A stretch of DNA of 64,000 bases from Platanthera guangdongensis (GCA_039583875.1 CM077161.1:64113885-64177884), one strand, 5' to 3'. Positions 1-11,758 are shown, counted from the first letter of the stretch. Program-made: numbers and translations. Notes: generated by a model not told the origin, from the letters alone.

Positions 1-118
1 CACGGGCGTGTCCCACCCGTTTGTCATGTCGAGTATTGAACCGACACATAAAAACAGTCGTAACGCTTCACCTAAGTTGGACACGGGTAAGGACACGGGC
101 GTATACCTACCCATGTCA

Positions 119-130
119 CTTTTATATGAA
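119..130 (+). promoter_or_regulatory. Probable TATA box of LTR-1
   Basis: TTTATATGAA lies just downstream of repeated CACGGGCGTG / CACGGG words (1-100) and upstream of the leader. This is the same order (word cluster, then TATA) seen in the Copia LTRs of this window. Confidence 0.45.
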
Positions 131-621
131 AAGGGAAGTGATAACCCTACCCGTTTTCACTCCTCATTCCAGCCATTTTTCTGAGAGAAAATCCTGTTGA
201 GAGAAGGAGGTCGCTGGATCTAGTTCTAGAGGAGAAGATCCGCAGCCACCGTGGAAAAGAAGATGTCACCGAGAAGAGTCACGAGATCCATGGCCGGAAA
301 TGGTGGAAACGCCGGAAATGAGGTGAGCTTCCTACCCTCTCCCTTGGTGCTAGATCTTTAGTTATTTTCTTAGAAGAGATATCGAATCAAGAGAGGTTTG
401 ATGGAGAGAAGGAGTTTTCTAGGGATGGCCATGATAGGACATGTGTTCTAGGTTTTAGATCTCTTCAACCTCCCCTTTCTCCTATGTGATGATGGGTGGA
501 TGGTTTCGTGAAGAATCATGGCCCCTTTGAGGGTGAATAAGGGAGGAGGAATTTTTGGAGTGATTGTGGAAGATCGACTTGAGGAGGAAGATGAACTGAT
601 GCTGTTCATTCCTCTTTAAGA

Positions 622-954
622 TGCGTGCAGAATCTGTATTCTGCGCGCAGCGATCTTCTTGGCCATTTTCAAGTAGGATATGTCCAGATCCGGGTTTCGA
701 CTTAACAAGAACATTGTAGCCCCTGAAAATACCTTTCCAACGAGTAGTTGCATGTCTTCATGCGAAGTTGTAGCCATGGGAAAATCTGAAACGTAAATGA
801 CATCTGATAAATCCTACATGCAGAAATGTTGTTCTGTGCGCAGCGAACTTTGAAGCCGATTTCAAATAGGATACAACCAAATCTGGGTTGTGGGCTGAAT
901 ATGAAAGTTGTAGCCCATGGAAAGACCTTTCCATCGAGTAGTTACATGTCTTCA
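622..954 (+). repeat. Diverged direct duplication inside LTR-1
   Basis: A block of about 139 bp at 622-760 recurs at 816-954, offset 194 bp. Each copy has a GCGCGCAG or GTGCGCAG word, TTTCAARTAGGATA, a 'gtagcccctg/gtagcccatg' phrase and ACCTTTCCA, and ends CATGTCTTCA. LTR-2 has a single related copy near 35446-35580, so the duplication probably arose in the LTR-1 family. Confidence 0.7.
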
Positions 955-1486
955 CTGAATTCTTGTAGCTTCAGGAATCTCCGGTCGAATTTGCTGTCCA
1001 GATTTATTCTGCACCAAAGTTCTGGGGTTTATATATAATATGAATTTGAATTTGGTGGAATCGTTGTTGCAAATTAACTCGAGATTTTTGAGGAAATATT
1101 TTATGCTAACCATCGTAGTGCTATGAATGATGAATCTTGTTAATTAGATTTCATAAAACTGAACTGTGAAGCAAGCTTTATGACATGATTTGATTTGCTA
1201 AAAATTGATAGATTATTATATATACGATCATGTTTATGATATGATGAATGAAATGACTAGATACAAATTGACATATAATTATCTATGCGCATCATGTTTG
1301 TAATATGTTGAAATCATTTGGAATGACAAATAGAAGGATAAACCATGGCCATGAGTATGTATGATGGTTAGAATGAAATGTAGTAGTCCAATACTTATAG
1401 CGTAGTCTCCCTATGTGTAGTATTGTGGAGGGATGTAAGTGCGGCGTTGGCCGACATTAGTTGAGTTAATGTTGAAATGAGGTATA

Positions 1487-1885
1487 GATGGACAGTTGGG
1501 CTTGGTCCTCGGTGTCTACGTCCCGGGGCTCCTTCTGTGCCGAGTGGATGGTTGGGCTGTGTCCTCGTGCTTACTTCCGAGGCCCCTTCCATGCCACGGT
1601 GTTGTGGAATTTGCATGTGGTGTGAGTCGACACGTGGTGTCGTAATACTGGGTTAAGGATAGTGTGGCAGCTGTACGGGCTCGCCGATCGTCACACCGAT
1701 GGGAGTAGACAGTTAGACTTTGGGCGGTTGGGCTTGGTCCTCGGTGTCTACGTCCCGGGGCTCCTTCCATGCCAGGTGAACGGTTGGGCTTGGTCCTCGT
1801 TCTTAATTCTAAGCATCCTTCCGGGTAACACAAGTCCAGTTCGGGGGTTGGTCCTCGGTGCACATCTACCCGAGGCTCCCGCTGG
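1487..1885 (+). repeat. Degenerate short tandem repeats in LTR-1
   Basis: Several imperfect copies of a roughly 50-60 bp unit built on GGTTGGGCTTGGTCCTCGG followed by 'tctacgtcccggggctcctt' (clearest near 1495, 1725, 1785 and 1845). Apparent open frames here on both strands are by-products of the repeat. Confidence 0.7.
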
Positions 1886-2147
1886 GCCATAGTACAAATG
1901 GGCTCTGTTGTTGTGTTCTTAGCGTTGAGGCGTGCGGAGGCCTAGGTGAAGTAGTGTGGATACCCGCCTAGTAGTAGAGATGCTTGATCTACTGTCACCG
2001 CCTAGACACGGTGGCTGATGCCTAAGAGGTTAGCTACCTGCTCGAATAGTGGGAACTATAGTCTATGTCAGCTTAGCAATTATATGGTGTGATCATGGGT
2101 GAGACATTGCATATTTTACATAACATTTCATAACATTGCACAACAAG

Positions 2148-2262
2148 ATCCTCATCGTATAAGTTTGTATGGGCACTCTTATACGATGAGTTACTTTTAT
2201 GTAGCCCGATCCTCAACTTATAAGCTTGTATAGACATCCTTATAAGTTAAGTTACTTTCCTA
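2148..2262 (+). repeat. Two tandem hairpins with compensating stem changes
   Basis: A 61-bp unit starting GATCCTCA occurs twice (2148 and 2209). Each copy folds. Hairpin 1 pairs CTCATCGTATAAG (2151-2163) with CTTATACGATGAG (2178-2190), 13 bp. Hairpin 2 pairs AACTTATAAG (2215-2224) with CTTATAAGTT (2239-2248). Loops are 14 nt. The stem differences between copies are complementary on both arms. Confidence 0.85.
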
Positions 2263-2938
2263 CTGTAGTTACTTGTACTTGTTGATTTACTAATTGCTCA
2301 AGTAGAACTGCTAGCTATAATATTGTTACACATGTAGAAAGGCTAGAGAAAAATGCTATTAATCTTATTGTACCACTACCACCTGCTTGTACTCGTTAGA
2401 CTATTTATTATACTTGTACCCTTGCTCTTTTCTCCGCCCGGTGCAGAGGAGTCGCCGGGGGAGCGAATGCGAAGCCACTTAGTCTTTTCGACTAACGGTT
2501 GCTACGTCTTCCTTTTTAGGAGCTCACCCCGCAGGTAGAGCAGCCGCAGACTTTGCAGCAGGACAACCAGGCCAGAACGACAGGGCCGGAAGTGAGGGTG
2601 TCGTCACTACCGTCGGTTATGGATGTGAGTGTTGTGAGATTCTGTTGTAGCCCGTTTGGGCAATTTTATTGCTGCACTCTGATATTGTAGAAGCATGTTT
2701 TAGCTTTTCTTATTTGATGTATTTGGACTCATATGCTTTGTGTGGATTTGACTTCTTCTCCTTTATATTATGGTTGGGTTGACATGTTTATATTGATATT
2801 GGTTGTAGCCGGCGGAATAGGCATCTTGTGGTACGTGTTAGCCCGTGCGCTTATGCTACCATAAGGAGGCTGTTCATGGCATAAGACCCCACTTCGTGTC
2901 GTATATTGTCATCCGGGAGGGGGGGTCTTACAAAATCT

Positions 2939-3356
2939 GCCAGAAGTTCAACTCAGACTAAATCTATGGCCTTCAAAGTAGATACATCTAATAAAGCTAG
3001 AAGAGAAATCCCATTATCACACAGAAGGGATGAAGATACAGATAGCACTGGAGTCTGCTCTTCATCAGAAGAACTATTAGATGATGAATTGGAAGTGTTT
3101 ACAAGGCAATTCAAGAAAATTCTGAGAAGAAGGAAGCAGAGAAATAAAAAGAAACCTTCTGGATCAAGCTCCAGTAAAAGCAAAGGCAATCAAAGAGACA
3201 AATCCATGGTTAGATATGATACTCATTAGAATAAAAAATTTAAGACTGACATTATTTGATTTTGTTGTAACAAGCCTGAGCATGTCATAGCTGACTATCC
3301 AGTAAAAAGGAAGGAGAACAAAAAGTCAAAAGATAAGAAGTTCTCCTGGATAGTGA
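2939..3356 (+). pseudogene. Copia (SIRE-type) gag fragment
   Basis: Broken piece of a Copia gag, the nucleocapsid-type structural protein. It matches the middle of CopA and CopB gag: a Lys-rich stretch, an acidic Ser-rich patch, then RQFKKILRRRKQRNKKK and a zinc knuckle. Stops interrupt it near 3230 and 3260. The knuckle reads CCNKPEHVIADYP, so Gly has become Glu and the last Cys has become Tyr. It begins directly at the LTR-1 edge and ends where Gyp1 LTR sequence starts. Neither protease nor pol is attached. Confidence 0.8.
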
Positions 3357-3770
3357 TACCAGCTTACCCGATAAGCTAGAATATCTTAATTAATTAAATA
3401 AAACGTCAAAACGACCCGAAAACCAAACTTACCCGAAATTTAACGAAAATCGCACCGTAGCTAAATACTGATGCTACAAACATAACAGTGCAGTCGAATT
3501 TAAGATTTGATGGACCAAACTTGGGTAAACACCTCCCGAAGCCAAAACACAAGCATTCCCAAAGACTTTCCACCGTGTCACCAAAACAGACCCCGCTCGC
3601 TAGGAAATCCTGCAAAAATGCTAAACCCAGCAACACACACAGAAAACCTAAGAGCTAAAACCACGCTGTAACAACGACAAATGCTGAAAATGCATCAACA
3701 TAACGCTCAGATGTCATAAACACGCTAGATAATGAATTAAACCAAATATCAAAAAATCGGTGGCGTTGCA
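3357..3770 (-). mobile_element. Gyp1 3' LTR, truncated
   Basis: This 414-bp segment matches 31030-31435 on the same strand, sharing AAATAAAACGTCAAAACGAC and AATGAATTAAACCAAATATC. On the minus strand it begins TGCAACGCC next to a purine-rich tract (3771-3790), the expected 3' LTR start. Only U3 remains: the match stops around the position of the TATA box in the other LTR. The left edge is approximate by about 10 bp. Confidence 0.8.
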
Positions 3771-3790
3771 GTCACTCCCTCTAAAAAGAA
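3771..3790 (-). promoter_or_regulatory. Gyp1 polypurine tract
   Basis: Reading on the minus strand, AGAGGGAGTGAC abuts the TGCAACGCC LTR start. This is where plus-strand DNA synthesis would be primed. Confidence 0.65.
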
Positions 3791-3879
3791 GTTTTGTCCC
3801 AAAACTTTACGCACCCAAAAGAATCCACAAAGAGAATATAAGCAAAGATTATATAAGGGGAAAACATACTATAAGAAAC

Positions 3880-5323
3880 TAGGAGAATACATGACGATGA
3901 GCCTCCCTCATCGCTGACACCAACTCCCAAGTGGTGCTTTACACGTCCTGGTTTTGCCACAAAACTTTAACCATTGTTATGATTTTCCTCCGCAACACTC
4001 GATCTTGACTATCCAGAATGCAGACAGGCATCTAAACATAGGAAATATTGGGCTCCAACTGGGGCACAACATCAAGAATCTGCCAGTCGCTGAGCACACA
4101 TTTCCACAACTGGCTCACATGAAATATGTCGTGAACACTAGGGAAATTTGCGGGCAAATCCATCCTATAAGCTGATACACCATTACGCTCAACAACCATA
4201 AAAGGTCCCACATACCACGTGTCCAACTTATGATACTTAACAAACCTTTTAACTCCAGAAATCGGGGAAACTTTGAGAAACACCAAGTCCCCTACAAAAA
4301 ACTTCAAATCAGACCTACGCCGATTGGCGTTCTTCTCATATCGTTCCTGCACTATCCGAAGCTTTTCCTGAATAATCTTCAAAAAATATCCATTTCTTAT
4401 AACGCTTCAGGACCCAGCAACGGTCTCTTACTAACCTCGGCCCAAAACAAAGGAATTCTGCATTGCATGCCATATAAGGCCTCAAACGGGGCTATGCGCA
4501 AACTTTCTTGATAACTATTATTGTATGCAAACTCCATCAATCTTAGTCGCTCATCCCACGCTCCTCCGTGGTCCAAAATGTAACATTTGATCATATCCTC
4601 CATGATCTGGTTCACTCTTTCCGTTTGACTGTTTGTCTGCGGATGATAGATTGTGGAATACCGCAGATCGGTACCCAAACCCTCATGTAAACTCTTCCAA
4701 AAGCGGGATGTAAACCTGGAGTCTCGATCTGATACAATACTAAGTGGCACTCCATGTAATCTAATGACTTCATTTAAATATAGCTCAGCAATCTTCTTTA
4801 TGGGGTAATCAATCTTAAAAGTCACGAAGTGAGGACACTTCATTAGTCTATCAACAATAACCCAGACTGAATCATGTCCTTGGGGAGATCTCATTAACCC
4901 AGTAATGAAATCCATTGAGATACTCTCTCACATTGAACTCGGAATTTCCAAGGGCGTTAGCTTGCCACAAGGTCTGCCATGATCGGCCTTTACTCACTTG
5001 CATGTAAAACATTCTGAAATGAACTTTGATATATCACATTTCATTCCGAACTAGCAGGCGATTTGCTTCAAATCTTGGTACATCTTAGTTAAACCTGGGT
5101 GGTAGGCAACACTGGAACCATGAGGCTCACTGCAAAACATAACTCGAATATCTTCAACATTGCGAATGCAAAATCTACCGTGGTACTTTAAGGTACCGGC
5201 ATCATCGATCGAAAAATCTGGAAACTCCCCTTTCTCAGTCCTCTTGTAAAGGTGCAACAACTCAGGGTCTTCCATCTGATGCAATCTTGTGAGTGCAATC
5301 CATGAAGGCTCAGCTACCTCCAA
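3880..5323 (-). pseudogene. Gyp1 integrase with C-terminal chromodomain
   Basis: Integrase inserts retrotransposon cDNA into host DNA. The zinc-binding region is recognisable near 5110-5050 (YHPGLTKMYQDL). The catalytic core (4915-4397) carries the D-D-E triad: MDFITGL, SDRDSRFTSRFW and QTNSQTERVNQ. The C-terminal segment (4382-4032) has the GPF-type module YVGPFMVVERNGVSAYRMDLP shortened at its end. About 50 further residues at 4028-3880 (ILDSQDRVLRRK, then VKVLWQNQ) match a chromodomain, which in chromoviruses reads histone marks to target integration. Stops separate HHCC, core and chromodomain. Confidence 0.85.
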
Positions 5324-5329
5324 ACTAAT

Positions 5330-6720
5330 TTAGGAGTTACAACTCCCAACAGAAATACCCATCAAGAGAATTTCTTCTACAAGTGAATCCACAAAAAGAT
5401 TAAAAACTTCCCCCTTCTTTCTACTCAGAGCGTCAGATACCACATTAGCTTTGCCCGGATGGTACTGGATCTCAACATCATATTCAACAACATACTCTAA
5501 CCATATTCTCTGGCACAGATTCAACTCCCTTTGAGTGAAAATGTACTTTAAACTTTTATGATCGGTAAAAATCTTGCATATTGCGCCATATAGCAAGTGT
5601 CTCCACAACTTTAGGGCATATATCACTGCTGCAAACTCTAGATCATGTGTAGGGTATTTCTTTTCATGTACCTTCAGCTATCTCGACCCTTACATAATTA
5701 CCTTTCCTTCTTGCATCAACACACAACCAAGACCAATATGTGATGCGTCTACATACACCGCATATTCCAACCCATCTGTAGGCAGTGACAAAACTAGAGC
5801 AGTGCACAATATCTTCTTCAATTCCAGAAAGGGTTCCTCGTACTTATCGCTCTAAATGAAAGCTGCATTCTTCTGCGTCAGTTTAGTCAAAGGCGCAGAT
5901 AACGTAGAGAAACCCTCCACAAAGCTTCTATAATAGTCAGCCAACCCTAGGAAGCTCCATATCTCCTTGGGTGTGGTGGGCCTATTCCAATCCATAACAG
6001 CAGTTACCTTCTCAAGGTCAACTGAAATTCCATCTTTATTTCTCACATGACCCAAGAAAGATAACTGAGGCAACCAAAACTCACACTTACTTAGCTTGAC
6101 ATACAACTTATGCTCCATCAAGGTAGACAAAACTAAACACAATTGCTGGGCATGCTCAACAGCACTGCGGGAATACACAAAAACGTCATCTATAAACACG
6201 ACCACGAAACGGTCTAGAAAATACTTGAACACGCGATTCATCATATCCATAAAGGCTGAGGGAGCATTAGTGAAACCAAAGGACATTACCAAAAACTCAA
6301 AATGCCCATGCTGTGAATGGAAAGCAGTCCGTGGAATATTTGCCTCACAAATCCTCAACTGGTGGTAGCCTGAATGAAGATCGATCTTTGAAAACACAGA
6401 GCTACCATGCAACTGAACAAACAGGTCATCAATCCTAGGCAGGGGATATTTATTATTAATGGTGACTTTATTCAGCTCTCTATATTCAATACACGGCCTC
6501 AATGATCCATCCTTTATCTTTACAAACAAGACAGGAGCACCCAAGGTGAAGAACTCGGCCTAATAAAACCATTAAGAAGCAACTCATCCAACTGAGTACG
6601 CAACTCCTCCAACTCATGTGGGACTATCCGGTACGGTGCCTTAGTAATAGGATGGGCACCGGCTCCAGATCTATTACAAACTCCACGCCCCTCTCAGGTG
6701 GAAGACAAGGAAGATTAGCT
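5330..6720 (-). pseudogene. Gyp1 reverse transcriptase and RNase H
   Basis: RT copies element RNA into DNA. Recognisable blocks are [52 protein letters not shown], an FTNAPSAF motif and a catalytic FIDDVFVYS in place of the usual FIDDIL. RNase H follows: FTDHKSLKYIFTQRELN and YHPGKANVVSDALSRK. An N-terminal RT remnant lies near 6720-6560 in another frame ([10 protein letters not shown]). Frameshifts near 6560 and 5850 split the domain into three pieces. Confidence 0.87.
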
Positions 6721-6879
6721 GGAAAAACATCCGCAAACTCACGCACCACCTGAATCTCCTCTATATGCGGCAAGATAATAATGGTTTCCAAAACTGAAAC
6801 CAAACAAGCAAAACATCTGAAATTTACCAACTTCCGAGCACGTACCGCAGATATAATTATAGAAACTTGGTGTGGAAAA

Positions 6880-7240
6880 CCATAAATGCTCCCGGGTTGA
6901 CCATTGTCTATCTTGATGTCCAAGCGCTAAACCTTGCACTGGATAACCACATCATATTTGGACAACCAGTCCATTCCCAAGATCACATCAAAATCCTCCA
7001 GGTCTATCACCTTCAAATCAGCAACTGCTAGGAAATCACTTAACAAAATCGGACAATTTTGGATACCCTGATCTGACACCACCGAATCACCGGAAGGAAA
7101 ATTGACTTGAAACGCATCGCCGACTTGATCGAGAGTCAAATAATGACGATCAACAAAGGCCCTAGCCACAAATGAGTGGGTAGCACCGGAATCAAAGAGA
7201 ACACATGCCCAATGGTTCTTTACTTTAAATTTCCCTATAA
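6880..7240 (-). pseudogene. Gyp1 aspartic protease
   Basis: The retroviral-type protease cuts Gag and Pol. The active site DSGATHSF is encoded around 7192-7169, followed by SFVARAFVDRHYL. The C-terminal hallmark VILGMDWLSKYDVVI is at about 6993-6950. The region lies between gag and RT, as expected. Stops separate it from both, and no start of its own is needed because it is normally part of a polyprotein. Confidence 0.83.
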
Positions 7241-7601
7241 AAACCCTTACATAACTAATCGAACTACATCCAAACTACGGCTACAAGCTAAAACAGAAAC
7301 AAAACCGGGTTAGAAACTAGCCTGAAATCACTTAAGTAGAAGTCTGTGCCTCCGCCAGAGACAACACGTTCAGCTTTCCGTTCCCTTTGTCTATAGGCTA
7401 CGGTGGTGGCAAGGCCCGAAGCGAAACTAGCTGCAGCGCATGCTGAGACTACAAGCACTTCGATTTAACATGAGCTATCTGTCTACACTAAAAGCAAACT
7501 CTAACCTTATCCCAATAGTGGGCAGTATCATGCCCCTTCCATTTTCACGAGGTACATACCAAATCTACTTTAGGAGCACCCTGGATCGCATGGACCTGCT
7601 C

Positions 7602-8546
7602 CTACTTCTGAGGTCCTATCCTGTTGAAACATTTCTCGAATGGGTGGCCTGGTCGGCCACAGAAACTACATATTTCTTTGCTCCTCTTCCTCGAAGCAGC
7701 ACCAGATTCCTGGGAACTCTTACCCTCACCAGTCTTCCACTTATCCTTTCTCATTTGTTGTCCTAGGTTCTTGGTATTATCAATTGCCTCAACCATAAGA
7801 GCTGCTTCGACTGCTTCAGCATAACTCTCCAATCTATAAGCACTCGCCAACTTTTGGATGTCACTCTTCAGACCACCCAGAAAATGCTTGACTCTGCTGT
7901 CTTCAGAAACTACTAAATCTGGGGCAAACCCGCTCAGCTTGCTAAAATCCACCTCATACTCCTTCACCGTGAGCTGCCTCTGCTTTAAGTACAAGAAATA
8001 ATTTAACAAATTGTCTTGCTCGACCGATGGCAAAAACTTCTTCAGCAAAAGCTCCTTGAAGACTTCCCAAGAACATCCATCTTTCAAGTTTTCCTTCTCC
8101 CTTAGCCACCAACTCTTTGTAAACCTTTGAGCTGGTAGGAAGCAACCATTACTCTCTAGTCCGCTAAAACTCCAGAGCAAGAGAACATCTCCTCGATGGC
8201 AATAATCCAGTCATCCAATGCCATGAAGTCTGCCCTACCATCATTGGTAGGGGGTCCTAATCACTGGAAGTGCGAAATGAAGTTCAACTCTAGTGGCAGC
8301 AGAGCTGGGGGAACTAGAGGAGCAGGAGGAACAGGAACACCTTGACCCACGGTCGGGTCCTGAAATCTAAGTGGCTGTCCTACAACGACAGTCAAAAAGG
8401 TTTAGATCTAAGACTGCATCTCCAACATTTGCCTAGACAAAGCATCATTGCTCTATCGTAATCCTTCAATCACTACCTCGTTCTAAGCACCAGACGACTC
8501 GCCCTTTGACTGGGGAGTCGACCTTGTCACATGACGTCTCGACATT
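7602..8546 (-). pseudogene. Gyp1 gag
   Basis: Capsid/nucleocapsid polyprotein remnant. The best open stretch (8180-7602) contains the capsid-like segment (WEVFKELLLKKFLP, then QRQLTVKEYEVDFSKLS) and a zinc knuckle CSFCGRPGHPFEKCF with all CCHC ligands. The probable start is the ATG near 8546, encoding MSRRHVTRSTPQSKG. Several stops between 8500 and 8180 break the N-terminal part. It reads in the same direction as the downstream pol remnants. Confidence 0.8.
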
Positions 8547-9213
8547 CTAATAATTACAACAAGCAACAGTCAAAACCGAGCTTAACCGCTAGAACCAAAC
8601 TACCTAGTACAGTCAAAACATACAAAAATATTTGCTCTTGCTGCTAACTTGCTCTAGGAATTTTATAAATGATGAAATGCTTAAACCTAAGATGACATAC
8701 CATCATCCTATTAATTATTGTGCAAACTCCATGAATGCATGAATTTGTATTCTTTTGACTCAAAACAATGTGTGTACATATGTCATTATATAAATCTTTA
8801 GATTGGCACGTGTGCAAAAACAATGTTATGTTATGCATGATGTGTTATGCATTCTAAAAAGGCCATAATACATGTCATGAGCAGCGTACACATGAAATAT
8901 TATTCATCCCATACAACATAATATCGCTTGTAACAAAAAAGTAAAACGTGCTAATGGGCACGCATGTGATGATGGTTATGCATCTCAAACTACATAACTG
9001 TCACATGTTGTCACGTATGGTGGTTCCATACACAAACACATATTATGCATCCCATACTACATAACATGCCCGGTATACTTCTTATCATGCTATGAGTGTA
9101 GTGTTCATGCTTCGACCAAGACGTACTGATGACACATCGATGTGTGTATGAAATGACACTAGATAGCTAATACTAACAAAAGATGGTTGCTCGACCAATT
9201 GTCAAAGCAACGT
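8547..9213 (-). other. Gyp1 untranslated leader
   Basis: AT-rich DNA between primer site and gag. The only structure noticed is a loosely repeated phrase like ATGCATCCCATACTACATAAC (about 8850-9070). No gene seen. Confidence 0.6.
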
Positions 9214-9228
9214 CCCTCTGATACGAAC
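9214..9228 (-). promoter_or_regulatory. Gyp1 primer-binding site (tRNA iMet type)
   Basis: On the minus strand, GTTCGTATCAGAGGGACG directly follows the LTR end TTGTGACA. The core GTATCAGAG matches the initiator-Met tRNA 3' end, with a mutated start compared with TGGTATCAGAGC in CopA. Confidence 0.6.
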
Positions 9229-9923
9229 TGTCACAACTCGCATTTGTTCAACATGAAAGTTATATCAGAGTAAGAGAAAACACGCGCCGTGATGTCACGC
9301 CATGCAGAAGATAATTGCAGGCGCTCAGGCAAGACCCCAAACTCTACATTTTATGTGAAATTCATAAGTTGTTAAGTAAAAATCCAGTTTAAATTGGATG
9401 GTCGTATCCCTCGGCATAGTGGATCAATTAGTCCAGGAGTAAAATTATAGTTGTACGCTGTAGAAAAATACTTTTGGTTATGTTGATTAACATCCTACAT
9501 GAGTATAAATATCTCCGAAGGACAACTCATAGAAAGCAAGACTCTAGGTTTATCATAAGTATAAAAATAGTCTTTACGTTAGCTAGAAAATAGTGTTTTC
9601 ATTTTAAGAATATGAGATGTGTAAAGTATAAGGGGTAATGCTTTTTAACTTAGCTTCTTAGACTACTCAGCAAGGCGTTGAGTGCATTCAACACACTCAA
9701 CTCTTTTATACTTAGGCTAAAAACTAAACTTCTACCGTAAGATTTCACTCAATGCTTAAGGCTATATACACTCAGCTCCACTCAAAGCTTCTAGGCAAAA
9801 ACCTTCCCGAGGGTTATCATCCCCAACAATCATATACTAACTATTACTGACTAAATCTAATCGGCCAAAATCAGAAAAGTTTCCTTGTTTACTTGGACTA
9901 ACCGACGGTTGAATCTAGTTTAG
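9229..9923 (-). mobile_element. Gyp1 5' LTR, inner part (R/U5 side)
   Basis: It starts TGTCACAACTCGC on the plus strand, next to the primer site, and runs to the CopB insertion. It holds a perfect 8-bp inverted repeat GTTGAGTG / CACTCAAC (9677-9684 and 9694-9701). Continuity with 30281-31435 is inferred from the ACTGA duplication. Confidence 0.75.
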
Positions 9924-9928
9924 ACTGA
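9924..9928. repeat. Target-site duplication of CopB, left copy
   Basis: ACTGA directly precedes the LTR start at 9929 and recurs at 30276-30280. Confidence 0.92.
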
Positions 9929-10269
9929 TGTTAAGTATTACATCCACACTAACCCAGATTTGATGAAGTCACCCTGGAACTAAGATGAATTAAGTTGTAT
10001 TTGATGCTTGGGTTGAGTTATATGTTTACAGGAATTTCACTGGGAAGTGTAGACCAATGTCAGTCCACAGTGGGTCCCCAAACACAAGAACTGTGCAATG
10101 TAATCCCTCATTGCATGTTCCAAGGTGTTGACTCATGTGTGGTCTCTCTATTGGGATACACTTCATATTCAAGCTATTGGACCTTGGGAAAAGAATTGGA
10201 TGTTTACTACATTAGAAGAAAGAGTTTCCAACATCAAAATTCTCTAAGTCTTTTACTCGAGTAGGTCCA
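9929..10269 (+). mobile_element. CopB 5' LTR, first part
   Basis: Matches the start of the 3' LTR at 28591 (TACATCCACACTAACCCAG and following). The LTR start reads TGTTAAG instead of TGTTGGG. It ends with the first motif copy (TTTTACTCGAGTAGG near 10252), where CopA is inserted. Confidence 0.92.
10265..10269. repeat. Target-site duplication of CopA, left copy
   Basis: GTCCA before the LTR start at 10270 recurs at 18561-18565. In the uninterrupted CopB 3' LTR the same site reads AGGTCCATAACT once. Confidence 0.93.
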
Positions 10270-10599
10270 TGTTGGGTATTGTATCCACAACGTACCTGAT
10301 TTGAAGAAGCCCCTGAACAAGCTAAGGTAAATAGGCAATGTTTTTGACAAAATATTTCAAGTTGTGCTTGCAGTTATTCCACGCTAAGTGCACACCAATG
10401 TCAGGGTGCAGTAGGTCAATATACACGGGTCTGCACGACGTAATCCCTCGTTGAGCAGATCAGTGTGTTGGCCTACGTGTACTCTCTCTATTGGAGTGCA
10501 CTTACTTTCAAGTACAGGGCTGTATCTATGCAAGAGCAGACAAGGAGCAAGGATGAGTCAAAGAGCAGCTCAGAGGCGTAAGACGAAAAATCATCCAAG

Positions 10600-10830
10600 T
10601 AAGAATCGACGAGAATCACTAGTGATTCTCGCCGAATCGTCGAGAATCACTGGCTGATTCTCGCCGGCTAAATCAGAGTGCAATCAAGTCAAATTCGACG
10701 AGAATCACTTTGTGATTCTCGACGAATCGTCGAGAATCACTTTGTGATTCTCGTCGAATCGTCGAGAATCACCCTTGATTCTCGACGATTCGACGAGAAT
10801 CACAGGTAATTCTCGCCGATTTTGACTTGG
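10600..10830 (+). repeat. CopA U3 palindrome cluster
   Basis: Repeated hairpin words of type GATTCTCGACG / CGTCGAGAATC separated by 3 nt (example 10714-10738), alternating with GATTCTCGCC variants. It lies about 110 bp upstream of the TATA box. The 3' LTR has the matching cluster at 17320-17572. The words differ from the surrounding CopB LTR. Confidence 0.88.
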
Positions 10831-10941
10831 GCAATTTCCTGGAAACTGCTGGACCGGATTCTGCCGCTAACACTATTCTGAACAGGGGTTAGGGTTTCTT
10901 CAGGTGGGACCCATAACAGTTATATTGGGGTATTTCCACCG

Positions 10942-10949
10942 TATAAATA
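10942..10949 (+). promoter_or_regulatory. CopA LTR TATA box
   Basis: TATAAATA in the context CACCGTATAAATATACG; the same at 17693-17700 in the 3' LTR. It sits between the palindrome cluster and the GC-rich leader. Confidence 0.75.
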
Positions 10950-11758
10950 TACGAGTATTTTTGAACAGTTAAAAAAAACACACAGAAAGAAGCTGAGCGA
11001 CCACCTTAATCTAAAATCGCGAAACTGCTCCGCCGCCGCCGTCGCCGCTCGCGCTAGTTGGTCGCCGCTTTTGATCGCGATTCTTCCTGATCTTCCGGCG
11101 ACAGAAGCTTAGCCAAGCTTAGAGTCTCACGTGTCTAACCGGAGATCTCTTGTCTCTTGATTTGTTGATCGGGAAAATCTTCCCCATCCGAATCGATCGA
11201 GACGATTGATCCTAGTGTGACCGTTGGTAGACCTAGCTAGCTTCGCTACGAAGTTTGGATCTCCAAAGTACAGCAGCCGCACATCGTCGACGCCGCCGAT
11301 CCCGTGAACCTAGCCGCCGCCCATCTTGCCGCTGCCGGTTCCGGGGAGATCCTCTCCAAGATAGATCTAGGGTTGTGGACTCTTTGTGGACTTCAAGAAC
11401 ACGTCGTCAACGAAGAGGGACACCTTAGTCTCCAAACGTAGTTTGTATCTCTTGTACATTATAGTTTTACTTTTGTTGTAAAGGAACGTTGGTTCCTAGT
11501 TGTAAGGGTTGGGTGCAACCCTTGTTGTGGGAGTGTTGACTCCTACGTGTGGAAGGGTTCCTTACGATAGTGCAAGGATTGGATTTCAATCCTGTTGGTG
11601 AAGAGACCGAGTCATCCCTTGTTGGGAGATAGGTCGAAGGGGGAATGTGGATGTACCCAAATCGAGGAACCACTATAAATTGCTTGAGTACTTTCTGTGC
11701 TGTGATGTTTTGTTTTATTGTGCAGGTATAATTTTAAATTCCGCAAAAACGCTGCACG

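Larger units (their letters stand above)
1..2938 (+). mobile_element. LTR-1: long LTR, left end outside window
   Basis: The right edge is the typical plant LTR ending GGGGGGTCTTACA, after which unrelated Copia gag sequence begins. A TATA box near 122 is followed by a purine-rich leader. A pyrimidine-rich stretch ending TTTTTAG near 2520 looks like a splice acceptor. Positions about 230-1000 match LTR-2 (about 35040-35625), sharing phrases such as GCTAGATCTTTAGTTAT, so the two are related families. No internal coding region is attached, so Ty3 membership is inferred from LTR style only. Orientation is taken from the TATA box and the terminal CA. Confidence 0.6.

Noticed and set aside
1395..1892. 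Open frames on both strands with repeated GAPGRRHRGPSPT-like peptides
   Set aside because: They arise from the degenerate tandem repeat in LTR-1. There is no start context, no domain, and opposite-strand frames are equally open.
10600..10830. CRISPR-like array
   Set aside because: Words are irregularly spaced and palindromic, lie in a plant LTR, and have no unique equal-length spacers or cas genes.
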